Below are positions 1-7,243 of a stretch of DNA of 19,916 bases, piece after piece. The number at the start of each line of letters is the position of its first letter. Position 1 is the first letter of the stretch. The stretch comes from an uncultured Eubacteriales bacterium. Its GTDB lineage: Bacteria; Bacillota; Clostridia; Oscillospirales; CAG-272. The stretch is from positions 1 through 19,916 of the forward strand of contig CAJKPX010000035.1 of the NCBI GenBank assembly GCA_905201895.1. The letters run 5' to 3'. Below the pieces are notes generated by a model. That model did no database searches. It was not told where the DNA came from and saw only the letters and a program-made list of their open reading frames with translations. Made by a program: the position numbers and the translations under genes.

Positions 1-105
1 GGTTCAACCTCTTCTGCCTCGGCTAGCGTGTTTGGCATCGTGAACACCGTCGTAGAAGGCGAGAAACGCAAGCCGTCGGCGCTTGCAGTAAAAAAAATGA
101 GGTAA
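1..105 (+). CDS. Probable 3' end of an unidentified gene (partial)
   Basis: Reading from base 1 gives 34 sense codons and then TAA at 103-105. The other two forward frames hit stops by about positions 24 and 41. The codons lean towards G or C in the third position, as in the neighbouring genes, and AT-rich promoter-like sequence begins right after the stop. The peptide is Ser/Ala-rich at first, has a short hydrophobic stretch (VFGIVNTVV) and ends in a basic tail (LAVKKMR). I do not recognise the family. It does not resemble the C-terminus of glyceraldehyde-3-phosphate dehydrogenase, which often precedes pgk. The start lies outside the window. Confidence 0.45.
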   Translation, partial: GSTSSASASVFGIVNTVVEGEKRKPSALAVKKMR

Positions 106-129
106 TTGCCAATTTTTTCACAATTACCT
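100..129 (+). other. Inverted repeat overlapping the upstream stop codon
   Basis: Perfect 9-bp arms AGGTAATTG (100-108) and CAATTACCT (121-129) enclose a 12-base T-rich loop. The TAA stop of the upstream partial gene lies in the left arm. No T-run follows the right arm, so this is not a standard intrinsic terminator. It sits immediately before the -35 box of the pgk promoter, so it could be a 3'-end hairpin of the upstream transcript or a binding site. The function is not known. Confidence 0.4.
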
Positions 130-130
130 A

Positions 131-159
131 TTGATAAATCTGAATTTTTGTGGTATCAT
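131..159 (+). promoter_or_regulatory. Sigma-A promoter for pgk-tpiA, extended -10
   Basis: TTGATA (131-136) and TATCAT (154-159) are 17 bp apart, each one mismatch from the sigma-70/sigma-A consensus. A TGG at 151-153 supplies an extended -10 (TGn) motif. Transcription would start near 166, leaving a leader of about 45 bases before pgk. This fits a highly expressed glycolytic operon. Confidence 0.8.
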
Positions 160-212
160 ATATGTGTCTGGAATTTTTTATACTGTAATTAAATGGAAAG
201 GAATGAAAAACC

Positions 213-1523
213 ATGACCTACAATAAGAAATCTATCGAAGACGTTGAGATCCTCGCCGGTCAAAAGGTGTTTGTCCGCTGCGACTTCAACGTTCCCATGA
301 AGGACGGCGTGATTACGTCCGACAAGAGAATCGTTGGTGCACTCCCCACCATCAAGTATTTGATGAGCAAGGGTGCAAAGGTGATCCTCTCCTCCCACAT
401 GGGCAAGCCCCACGCAATTTTCACCCCCAACTTCAAGCTCGACAAGAAGGAGCAGAAGAAGGTTGACGCACTTCCCGAGGCAGAGCGCGAGGCTGTTACC
501 GCCGAGCTCAAGGCAAAGGCACTTGCAACCGACCCCGTGAAGTTTTCGCTCAAGCCCGTTGCAGATCGCCTCAACCAGGATCTGGACGGCAAGGTTGCAT
601 TCGCTACCGACATCATCGGTGACGATGCAAAGGCAAAGGTTGCCGCTATGGAGAACGGCACCTGCGTTCTGATCGAGAACGTTCGCTTTGACGCACGTGA
701 GACCAAGAACGATCCCGCATTCGCAAAGGCTCTGGCTGACCTCGCAGGCGAGGGCGGTCTGTTCGTAAACGATGCATTCGGAACCGCACACCGCGCACAT
801 GCATCCACCGCAGGCGTTGCAGATTATCTGCCCGCAGTTTGCGGCTACCTGATCCAGAAGGAGATCGGCGTGATGGGTAAGGCTCTGGCTGATCCTGCAC
901 GTCCCTTCGTTGCCATCCTCGGCGGCGCAAAGGTTTCCGATAAGATCGGCGTGATCAAGAACCTGCTTGACAAGTGCGATACTCTCATCATCGGCGGCGG
1001 TATGGCATACACCTTCTTTGCAGCAAAGGGCTATTCCGTTGGAACCTCGCTCTGCGAGACCGACAAGATCGAGCTTGCAAAGGAAATGATCGCAAAGGCA
1101 GAGGCAAAGGGCGTCAAGTTCCTGCTTCCCATCGACAACAAGCTGGGCAAGGAATACGACGAGAACACCGAGAGCCAATTCGTTGACTCCGATCAGATTC
1201 CCGACGGTTGGATGGGTCTGGATATCGGTCCCAAGACCGCAGCGCTCTTCACCGAGGCAATCAAGGGTGCCGGCACCGTTGTTTGGAACGGCCCGATGGG
1301 TGTTTCCGAGTGGAAGAACTTTGCAGCAGGAACCGAGGCAGTTGCGAAGGCAGTTGCAGAGTCGGGTGCTGTTTCGATCATCGGCGGCGGTGACTCGGCA
1401 GAGGCAGTTGAGCGTCTGGGCTTCGGTCCCAAGATGACCCACATCTCCACCGGTGGCGGCGCATCTCTCGAGTTCCTCGAGGGTCTGGAGCTCCCCGGCA
1501 TCGCATGCCTGCTCGATAAATAA
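213..1523 (+). CDS. pgk: Phosphoglycerate kinase
   Basis: Cytoplasmic glycolytic enzyme that transfers the acyl phosphate of 1,3-bisphosphoglycerate to ADP, giving 3-phosphoglycerate and ATP. The 436-residue protein has the N-domain substrate motif VRCDFNVP (residues 21-28), the SHMGKP segment (61-66), GGAKVSDKIGV, and the C-terminal nucleotide-site motifs NGPMGVSEW and GGGDSAEAV. The ATG at 213 follows GGAAAGGA (195-202) at a suitable distance. The protein is longer than the usual 390-400 residues, because a charged, Lys/Glu/Ala-rich insertion of roughly 35 residues lies between SHMGKP and KFSLKPVADRL (about residues 67-109). The gene is first in a two-gene unit with tpiA, 77 bases upstream of it, and uses GCA and GTT codons heavily, unlike most genes in the window, as expected for strong expression. 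Confidence 0.97.
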   Translation: MTYNKKSIEDVEILAGQKVFVRCDFNVPMKDGVITSDKRIVGALPTIKYLMSKGAKVILSSHMGKPHAIFTPNFKLDKKEQKKVDALPEAEREAVTAELKAKALATDPVKFSLKPVADRLNQDLDGKVAFATDIIGDDAKAKVAAMENGTCVLIENVRFDARETKNDPAFAKALADLAGEGGLFVNDAFGTAHRAHASTAGVADYLPAVCGYLIQKEIGVMGKALADPARPFVAILGGAKVSDKIGVIKNLLDKCDTLIIGGGMAYTFFAAKGYSVGTSLCETDKIELAKEMIAKAEAKGVKFLLPIDNKLGKEYDENTESQFVDSDQIPDGWMGLDIGPKTAALFTEAIKGAGTVVWNGPMGVSEWKNFAAGTEAVAKAVAESGAVSIIGGGDSAEAVERLGFGPKMTHISTGGGASLEFLEGLELPGIACLLDK

Positions 1524-1542
1524 TCTCCAAGCATCAAAAAAA

Positions 1543-1569
1543 TGGGGAACGGCGGCATGCTGTTCCCCA
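1543..1569. other. Hairpin between pgk and tpiA
   Basis: TGGGGAAC (1543-1550) pairs with GTTCCCCA (1562-1569). Three further inner pairs (one G-T) bring the stem to about 11 bp around a GGCAT loop. On the + strand it is followed by AAAAG rather than T residues. Seven A residues precede it (1536-1542), so on the - strand it would read as a hairpin plus T-run, the shape of an intrinsic terminator. It may also be a processing or stability element between two abundant coding segments. Confidence 0.55.
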
Positions 1570-1600
1570 AAAGTATAAACGATCGAAAGGAATAAAGAAC

Positions 1601-2368
1601 ATGAATCCTACCAAGAGAAGAACCGTGATCGCGGGCAACTGGAAGATGAACTTCACTCCCGCACAGGCAACCGATTTTATCAATACCATCAAGCCCATGG
1701 TTGCGGGCAAGGATAACTGCGACGTTGTATTCTGCGCTCCCTACGTTACCATTGCGGCAGCACAGGCTGCAGCAGCAGGCTCGAACATCAAGATCGGTGC
1801 AGAGAACGTACACTTTGCAGAAAAAGGCGCATACACCGGCGAGGTTTCCGCCGAGATGCTCACCGCATGCGGCGTGGAATACGTCATCATCGGTCACTCC
1901 GAGCGCCGTCAGTATTTTGCTGAGACCGACGAGACCGTAAATCTCCGCACCAAGGCAGCACTTGCCGCAGGCATGAAGGTCATTCTTTGCCTGGGTGAGG
2001 TAAAGGAGCAGCGTCTCTCGGGCATCACCGACGAGGTGGTTGCAATGCAGACCAAGCTCGATCTCCTCGGCGTTACCGCTGAGCAGATGAAGAACGTGAT
2101 CATCGCATATGAGCCCGTTTGGGCAATCGGCACGGGTCTGACCGCAACTCCCGAGCAGGCAGAGGAGACCTGCGGCGTGATCCGCCGTGTTCTGGTTGAC
2201 CTCTACGGCGAGGAGGTTGCCGAGGCTACCACCATTCAGTACGGTGGCTCGATGAACGAGAAGAATGCGGCTGAGCTGCTTGCGAAGCCCAACGTTGACG
2301 GCGGCCTGATCGGCGGCGCGTCGCTCGTTCCCGAAAAGTTCACCGCAATTGTGGACGCAGCACAGTAA
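1601..2368 (+). CDS. tpiA: Triosephosphate isomerase
   Basis: Interconverts dihydroxyacetone phosphate and glyceraldehyde-3-phosphate in glycolysis, in the cytoplasm. The 255-residue protein has a normal length. The catalytic residues are all visible: Asn13 and Lys15 in AGNWKMN, His99 in IIGHSERR, and Glu171 in AYEPVWAIGTG. The phosphate-gripping loops YGGSMNEKNA and GGLIGGASL lie near the C-terminus. The ATG at 1601 is preceded by GAAAGGAA (1585-1592). It is the second gene of the pgk-tpiA unit and is followed by a strong terminator. No gpmI or eno follows, so the longer glycolytic cluster of many Bacillota is split here. Codon choice matches pgk. Confidence 0.98.
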   Translation: MNPTKRRTVIAGNWKMNFTPAQATDFINTIKPMVAGKDNCDVVFCAPYVTIAAAQAAAAGSNIKIGAENVHFAEKGAYTGEVSAEMLTACGVEYVIIGHSERRQYFAETDETVNLRTKAALAAGMKVILCLGEVKEQRLSGITDEVVAMQTKLDLLGVTAEQMKNVIIAYEPVWAIGTGLTATPEQAEETCGVIRRVLVDLYGEEVAEATTIQYGGSMNEKNAAELLAKPNVDGGLIGGASLVPEKFTAIVDAAQ

Positions 2369-2390
2369 TCCGATCCGCAGATCATATAGG

Positions 2391-2427
2391 CAAGGGAGAC
2401 TCCCGCGGGAGTCTCCCTTGTTTTTTT
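2391..2427 (+). terminator. Strong intrinsic terminator of pgk-tpiA
   Basis: A perfect palindrome with arms 2391-2405 and 2406-2420 (CAAGGGAGACTCCCG and its complement) forms a very stable stem, with the central CGCG as the practical loop. Seven T residues follow at 2421-2427. It lies 23 bases after the tpiA stop. Confidence 0.95.
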
Positions 2428-2479
2428 GTCTGCGAGGCGCAAAAATCACGCGCCGGAGCAGAAAATTTCGGTCAACCCA

Positions 2480-2508
2480 TTGAAAAAGGAAGCAATTTGG
2501 TGTATGAT
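2480..2508 (+). promoter_or_regulatory. Sigma-A promoter for the ymfF-ymfH-lgt-folD operon
   Basis: TTGAAA (2480-2485), a 17-bp spacer and TATGAT (2503-2508). It lies just after the tpiA terminator. Transcription would begin near 2515. This excludes the upstream in-frame GTG at 2497 as a start of the next gene, because that codon would lie inside the promoter, and favours the ATG at 2542. Confidence 0.8.
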
Positions 2509-2541
2509 ATAAGAAGAATGATTTTTTTGTTGGAAGGTATT

Positions 2542-3867
2542 ATGATCCCAAAGAAGTATGCGCTGGGCTCGCGCATGAGCCTGTCGGTCTGTGCAACCGA
2601 AAAATTCAAGGCAGGGATGCTGTCGGTTTCGGCAGTTCTGCCGATCGAGCGTGAGCGGGTGTGGCTCACACCGCTGCTGCTCTCGGTCCTGCGTCGGGGA
2701 ACCGAAAAATATCCCACGCTTGCCGCGCTTAACCGCCGCCTCGACTATCTCTACGGCACCGAGCTTGCCATTCGCAACATCTATCGCGGTGACTGTCAGA
2801 TCATCGGCTTCTCGGTCGAGCTGCTCGGCGCCTCCTGTCTGCCTGTGGGTGAGGCGCTCCTTGGAGAGGTGCTCGACGTGGTGCGCCAGATTCTCTTTTT
2901 TCCGATGCTTGACGAGCGGGGACTGCTTTCGGAGCGCTACGTGGAGAGTGAGAAAAAGCACCAATGCGACAGCATCCGTGCGCAGAAAAACAATCCGCGT
3001 GCCTATGCATCCGAGCGCTGCCGCGCGCTCCTCTACCGCAACGAGCCCTGCGGAGCCGATCCGATGGGCAGCGAGGAGGAGATCATGGCGGTCACTCCCG
3101 AGACTCTCACGGCGTATTGGCGTGAGCTGATCGCAAATATTTCACTTGATTGCTTTTACGTCGGTGCCGACGCTCCCGATGGAATCTGCGCGGCGCTCAC
3201 CGAAACCTTTGGCACTCTGCTTGGCGGAGCTGCCACCGCACGCTGCAACACCCTGCCGCATCTCTTGCCGCCAGCCGAGACGGCGGAGCGCGTCGACGAG
3301 TCGCTCCCCGTTGGGCAGAGCCATCTGCTCATGGGGCTTTCCACGGGTGTTGGCGTCACCGATGCGAATTACCACGTCTGCGCGGTCTGGAACGAAATGC
3401 TGGGCATCTCGCCGATCTCGCGCCTGTTTGTCAATCTGCGTGAGCGCCTCTCGCTCTGCTATTTCTGCGTCTCACATTACAATGCCTACAAGGGCACGGT
3501 GATGATCCATTGCGGTATCGACCGCGCCAACCGTGAACCCGCCGAGGCGGAGATCATGGCGCAGCTGCGCGCGCTCGAGGAGGGGGACTTTACCGACGCC
3601 GAGCTTGACGCCGCCAAGCGCTCGCTTGTCAATGCCTACCGTCAGCTTGAGGATAGTCCCGCCGCGCTTGAGAATTTCTATTACGGACGCTCGCTCGTTG
3701 GTATTTCGGTTCCCGTGCGTGCGTTTGGAGCGGCGTTTGCCGAGGTCACGCGCGAGCAGATCATGAAGTTTGCAAGAGGCGTGCGTGTCAATGCGGTCTA
3801 CTTCTTGAGCGGCACACTCGACCGCGAGGGTGACGGTGACGGAGAGGAGGGCTATGATGAGGACTGA
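2542..3867 (+). CDS. ymfF: M16-family peptidase-like protein, YmfF type (inactive subunit)
   Basis: A 441-residue protein with the overall pattern of M16 zinc peptidases of the Bacillus YmfF group, for example RGTEKYPTLAALNRRLDYLYG near the N-terminus and the LGISPISRLFVNLRERLSLCYF stretch in the C-terminal half. It lacks the HxxEH zinc-binding motif, so it is probably the non-catalytic partner of the protein encoded just downstream. YmfF and YmfH homologues are currently annotated as associated with 5-aminopentanol modification of elongation factor P. That role is known from Bacillus and only inferred here. The ATG at 2542 is preferred because GGAAGG (2532-2537) lies 4 bases upstream and the promoter ends just before it; an upstream GTG start would fall inside the promoter. 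The 3' end overlaps ymfH by 11 bases. No signal peptide is evident. Confidence 0.85.
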   Translation: MIPKKYALGSRMSLSVCATEKFKAGMLSVSAVLPIERERVWLTPLLLSVLRRGTEKYPTLAALNRRLDYLYGTELAIRNIYRGDCQIIGFSVELLGASCLPVGEALLGEVLDVVRQILFFPMLDERGLLSERYVESEKKHQCDSIRAQKNNPRAYASERCRALLYRNEPCGADPMGSEEEIMAVTPETLTAYWRELIANISLDCFYVGADAPDGICAALTETFGTLLGGAATARCNTLPHLLPPAETAERVDESLPVGQSHLLMGLSTGVGVTDANYHVCAVWNEMLGISPISRLFVNLRERLSLCYFCVSHYNAYKGTVMIHCGIDRANREPAEAEIMAQLRALEEGDFTDAELDAAKRSLVNAYRQLEDSPAALENFYYGRSLVGISVPVRAFGAAFAEVTREQIMKFARGVRVNAVYFLSGTLDREGDGDGEEGYDED

Positions 3868-5137
3868 ATTTTCTTCCGCGCTTCTGGGCGAGCGCTACGA
3901 TCGGATCGAGCACGCGAGCGGACTTTCGGTCTACGTGTTCCCGAAAAAGCTTACCACCTCCTATGCCGTGCTTGCCACGCATTTCGGCTCGATCAACAAC
4001 ACATTCCGTGCAACGGGCGAGTCGGAGGTGCAGAGGGTTCCCAACGGCGTTGCGCATTTTCTCGAGCACAAGCTCTTTGAAAACGAGGACGGCAGCGATT
4101 CCTTTGAGCGCTTTGCCGCGCTCGGTGCCGACGCAAACGCCTACACCTCCTACGAGCGCACGGCGTATCTCTTCAGCTGCACCGAGAATTTCGACGCCTG
4201 CCTTGAGGAGCTTCTGCGCTTTGTCACGCATCCGCATTTCACCGATGCTTCGGTGCAAAAGGAGCAGGGGATCATCGCGCAGGAAATCTGCGAATACGAG
4301 GACAGCCCCTGGGAGCGATGCTTTCAGAATTTGCTCGAAGCGATGTATCACGAGCACCCGATCCGAAACAATATCTGCGGCTCGGTTGAGTCGATCGGCA
4401 AAATCACTCCCGATCTGCTCAACGTCTGTCACCGAACCTTCTACCGTCCATCCAACATGGTGCTCGCGGTTTGCGGTGATCTCGACTCCGATGCGGTGAT
4501 GGCGATCGTTGACCGCATGCTGCCGCCGAGGTGCGATGGGGGAGCGGTCGAGCGCGTTTTTCCGACCGAGCCATTTGCGGTGGGGAAGGCATACACCGAG
4601 GAGCGCATGCCTGTTTCCAAGCCGATCTTCTCGATCGGCATCAAGGACCCTGCCGTTCCCACCGACCCCAAGGAGCGCTTCCGTCGCGACATGACGCTTG
4701 CCCTGCTCGATGACGTGCTTTTTTCGCGTGCAGGTGAGTTTTACAGCACGCTCTTTGAGGAGGGTGTGATTACCCCGAATTTTGCGGGTGGCTATTCCTG
4801 CGCCGAGGGCTTTGGCTTCCATTGCATCTCGGGCGAGTCCGACACCCCCGAGCTGGTGCTTGAGCGACTGCGTGCCCATCTTGACCGCATCTGCCGCGAG
4901 GGGATTCCCGAGGAGGATTTTGAGCGCTGCCGCCGCGTGATGTATGCCGACGAGCTGCGCGCATTCGACTCCACCGAGGAGATCGCGAGTCGCATCGTTT
5001 CCTATGCGCTCGACGGCGTGGAGCTTTTCTCCCACCTGCCCATCCTGCGCGAAATTCGCCGCGAGGAGGCAGAGGAGCTTCTGCGAGAGATGCTTTGCGA
5101 GGAGCTGTTCACGCTTTCGGTCATTCGCCCGGTATAG
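3857..5137 (+). CDS. ymfH: M16-family zinc peptidase, YmfH type (active subunit)
   Basis: A 426-residue M16 metallopeptidase. The inverted zinc motif HFLEH is present (His67, Glu70, His71), and the downstream acidic cluster QEICEYED (about residues 142-149) should supply the third zinc ligand. The tandem inactive/active gene pair matches Bacillus ymfF-ymfH, linked to elongation factor P modification, though efp is not in this window and the substrate here is unknown. Two adjacent ATGs (3854 and 3857) are possible starts. AGGAGG at 3845-3850 is spaced better for 3857, while GGAGAGG at 3841-3847 would suit 3854. Either way the start overlaps the ymfF stop, which implies translational coupling and a fixed subunit ratio. 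No signal peptide is seen, so a cytoplasmic site is likely. Confidence 0.88.
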   Translation: MRTEFSSALLGERYDRIEHASGLSVYVFPKKLTTSYAVLATHFGSINNTFRATGESEVQRVPNGVAHFLEHKLFENEDGSDSFERFAALGADANAYTSYERTAYLFSCTENFDACLEELLRFVTHPHFTDASVQKEQGIIAQEICEYEDSPWERCFQNLLEAMYHEHPIRNNICGSVESIGKITPDLLNVCHRTFYRPSNMVLAVCGDLDSDAVMAIVDRMLPPRCDGGAVERVFPTEPFAVGKAYTEERMPVSKPIFSIGIKDPAVPTDPKERFRRDMTLALLDDVLFSRAGEFYSTLFEEGVITPNFAGGYSCAEGFGFHCISGESDTPELVLERLRAHLDRICREGIPEEDFERCRRVMYADELRAFDSTEEIASRIVSYALDGVELFSHLPILREIRREEAEELLREMLCEELFTLSVIRPV

Positions 5138-5155
5138 CAAGATGCCTGATCGCGC

Positions 5156-5227
5156 AAAAAATGTGCAACGGGATCAAAATAAACGCACAACGGTGTGAAA
5201 AAACACGCTACGGTGCAAAAAATAAAA
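5156..5227. other. Phased A-tracts upstream of lgt
   Basis: Short A-runs at 5156-5161, 5176-5179, 5198-5203 and 5217-5222 recur every 19-22 bases, about two helical turns. ACGG precedes each of the last three. Such spacing is expected to give bent DNA. No good -35/-10 pair was found nearby, so an internal promoter for lgt is possible but not shown. Confidence 0.45.
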
Positions 5228-5230
5228 CGA

Positions 5231-5272
5231 AAGAGAGGAACCCGACCCGCGTTGGATCGGGGCTGACACATG
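5231..5272 (+). promoter_or_regulatory. Split ribosome binding region of lgt: SD, hairpin, ATG
   Basis: A good Shine-Dalgarno sequence, AAGAGAGGAA (5231-5240), lies about 30 bases before the lgt ATG (5270), too far for direct use. Between them CCCGA (5241-5245) can pair with TCGGG (5257-5261). Folding that hairpin would leave about 8-9 bases between the SD and the ATG, a normal distance. An in-frame TGA at 5264-5266 rules out a longer protein. The alternative is a weak GGGG (5259-5262) as the SD, which the hairpin would mask. Confidence 0.5.
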
Positions 5273-6385
5273 AAGGAACTGATTGAAATTGCATTCCCGG
5301 GTCTGGGCATCGAGCCCTTCACGCTCAACAAGATCATCTTTTCGATCGGCGGCGTGGAGGTGCGTTGGTACGGACTCATCATCACCTGCGGCATCATTCT
5401 TGCCTGCTGGTATGCCATGTTCCGCGGCAAGCGCAACGAGGGCATCGTTTCGGATGACGTGCTCGACATTGCGATCGTCACGGTGATCCTCGGCGTGCTC
5501 GGTGCGCGCCTCTACTACGTGCTCACCACGCTTGACAAATACGAATACAATTCGCTCGTCGACGTGATCGCCATCTGGAACGGCGGACTTGCCATTTACG
5601 GCGGCATCATCGGCGGATGTCTCGGAATCGTGATTACCTGCATCGTCAAGAAAATCCGCTGGCAAAAGCTCTTTGACATGGCGGCACCCGGTGTGATCAT
5701 CGCGCAGGCGCTCGGTCGTTGGGGCAATTTCTTCAACGGCGAGGCATACGGCTATGCCATCGGCGAGACCACGCGCTTCTATTTTTTCAACACCGAGCAT
5801 ATTCTGCCCAGCGGTGAGGGGACCTTTTTCCACACGATGCGCATGGGGCTTGCGCACACGGTCGGTGCACCGCTGACCTACTTTCACCCCACCTTCCTCT
5901 ATGAAAGCCTGTGGAACGTGATTGGATTCGTGCTGCTCAATCTGCTCTACAAGCGCAAGAAATTTGACGGACAGATCGCGCTCTGCTATTTCGCATGGTA
6001 TGGCTTTGGCAGAATGTTCATCGAGGGTCTGCGTACCGACAGTCTTTATATCCCCGGCACCATGCTTCGCATCTCGCAGTGCGTTGGTCTGCTTTGCTTT
6101 GTTGTTGCCGTCCTTTTGATGGCGGTGCTTCTGATCTGGCAGCACCGTCGCCCCGAGCTTGCCTGGGTTGGCGCTCCGAAGGTGGCAGCCGTTGAGGAGG
6201 AGCATGAGTCGGCTGACGTGAGCGAGGAGGCAACCGATGCCCCCGATGATGGAGCGGCAGAGGTCTGTGTGGCTGATAAAAACGAAGAAAGCGAAGAAAA
6301 CAAGGAAAACGAACCAACGTCCGACGAAAGCGGCACGGACAGTATCACGGAAAGTGAGGATGAGGAAAATGGCAATCAGAATTGA
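5270..6385 (+). CDS. lgt: Prolipoprotein diacylglyceryl transferase with an acidic C-terminal tail
   Basis: Integral membrane enzyme that moves diacylglycerol from phosphatidylglycerol to the lipobox cysteine of prolipoproteins, the first step of lipoprotein maturation. The 371-residue protein has several hydrophobic membrane segments, the Lgt signature GRWGNFFNGEAYG (residues 149-161), the conserved RWYG near the N-terminus (32-35), GGLAIYGG (105-112) and the essential arginine region GFGRMFIEGLRTDSLY (Arg248, Arg255). A last membrane segment ends near residue 290. Then comes an unusual tail: of residues 308-371, 26 of 64 are Asp or Glu and only two are Lys. Most family members end soon after the last membrane helix. 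An in-frame stop 4 bases upstream fixes the ATG at 5270 as the earliest start. The end overlaps folD by 17 bases. Confidence 0.95.
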   Translation: MKELIEIAFPGLGIEPFTLNKIIFSIGGVEVRWYGLIITCGIILACWYAMFRGKRNEGIVSDDVLDIAIVTVILGVLGARLYYVLTTLDKYEYNSLVDVIAIWNGGLAIYGGIIGGCLGIVITCIVKKIRWQKLFDMAAPGVIIAQALGRWGNFFNGEAYGYAIGETTRFYFFNTEHILPSGEGTFFHTMRMGLAHTVGAPLTYFHPTFLYESLWNVIGFVLLNLLYKRKKFDGQIALCYFAWYGFGRMFIEGLRTDSLYIPGTMLRISQCVGLLCFVVAVLLMAVLLIWQHRRPELAWVGAPKVAAVEEEHESADVSEEATDAPDDGAAEVCVADKNEESEENKENEPTSDESGTDSITESEDEENGNQN

Positions 6386-7217
6386 CGGAAAGGCAATTTC
6401 GGCACAGATCCGTGCCGAGCTCCGAGAGGAAACGGCGGCATTCTGCGCCGAGAGAGGATACGCGCCCGGTCTTGCCGTTGTGATCGTGGGGGAGGACCCC
6501 GCATCGCAGGTCTACGTGCGCAACAAGGCAAAGGCATGCGAGGAGGTCGGATTTTATTCCGAGGTCCACCGCCTGCCCGAGATGACCGAGCAGAGTGAAT
6601 TGAACGCGCTGGTCGACCGTCTCAACACCGACGACAGGATTCACGGCATCCTCGTTCAGCTCCCGCTTCCGAAGCACCTGAACGAGACCGAGGTGCTGCT
6701 GCGTATCGACCCTCGCAAGGACGTGGACGCATTCCATCCCTACAACGTTGGAAAAATTATGATCGGAGACTATGATTTTCTCCCCTGCACGCCCGCAGGC
6801 GTGATGACACTGCTTGAGCGGAGCGGCATCGACCCCGCAGGCAAGCGTTGCGTTGTGATCGGTCGCTCGAATATCGTGGGCAAGCCGATGGCAATGCTTC
6901 TGCTCCACGCAAACGGAACGGTCACGGTTTGCCACAGCCGCACGAAGGACCTCGCCGCTGTCACGCGTGAGGCAGATATTCTGGTGGTTGCGATTGGTCG
7001 CGCCGACTTCGTGGGTGCCGACATGGTCAAGGAGGGTGCGGTCGTGATCGACGTTGGCATGAACCGTCGTGCCGACGGCAAGCTCACGGGTGACGTCGAC
7101 TATGCCGCAGTGGAACCGATCGTCTCGGCAATCACCCCCGTGCCGGGCGGTGTTGGTCCCATGACCATCACCATGCTGCTCAAAAACACGCTCACGGCGG
7201 CGAAAAAACGCGCGTGA
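6369..7217 (+). CDS. folD: Bifunctional methylenetetrahydrofolate dehydrogenase / cyclohydrolase
   Basis: Cytoplasmic one-carbon enzyme: it oxidises 5,10-methylene-tetrahydrofolate with NADP and hydrolyses the product to 10-formyl-tetrahydrofolate, used for purine and formyl-methionine synthesis. The 282-residue protein has the catalytic lysine in YVRNKAKACEEVGF (Tyr49, Lys53), Gln97 in ILVQLPLP, Asp120 in RKDVDAFHP, the dinucleotide-binding VVIGRSNIVGKPMAMLL, and the terminal PGGVGPMTITML signature. The start at 6369 (MAIRIDGKAIS) aligns with the family. The frame stays open another 44 codons upstream, but that part lies inside the lgt tail and would encode an implausible, strongly basic peptide. 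Translation is probably coupled to lgt through the 17-base overlap and the GTGAGGATGAGG purine-rich site. Confidence 0.97.
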   Translation: MAIRIDGKAISAQIRAELREETAAFCAERGYAPGLAVVIVGEDPASQVYVRNKAKACEEVGFYSEVHRLPEMTEQSELNALVDRLNTDDRIHGILVQLPLPKHLNETEVLLRIDPRKDVDAFHPYNVGKIMIGDYDFLPCTPAGVMTLLERSGIDPAGKRCVVIGRSNIVGKPMAMLLLHANGTVTVCHSRTKDLAAVTREADILVVAIGRADFVGADMVKEGAVVIDVGMNRRADGKLTGDVDYAAVEPIVSAITPVPGGVGPMTITMLLKNTLTAAKKRA

Positions 7218-7243
7218 TGCCATAGAGAAAGGACGAAAAACGG

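Noticed and set aside
3830..3856. GTG start for ymfH at 3830
   Set aside because: The purine-rich site GGAGAGGAGG lies downstream of it and directs initiation to the ATGs at 3854 or 3857.
6237..6368. A 44-residue N-terminal extension of FolD
   Set aside because: It lies inside the lgt acidic tail read in another frame and is strongly basic. FolD proteins start at MAIRIDGK, which matches the ATG at 6369.
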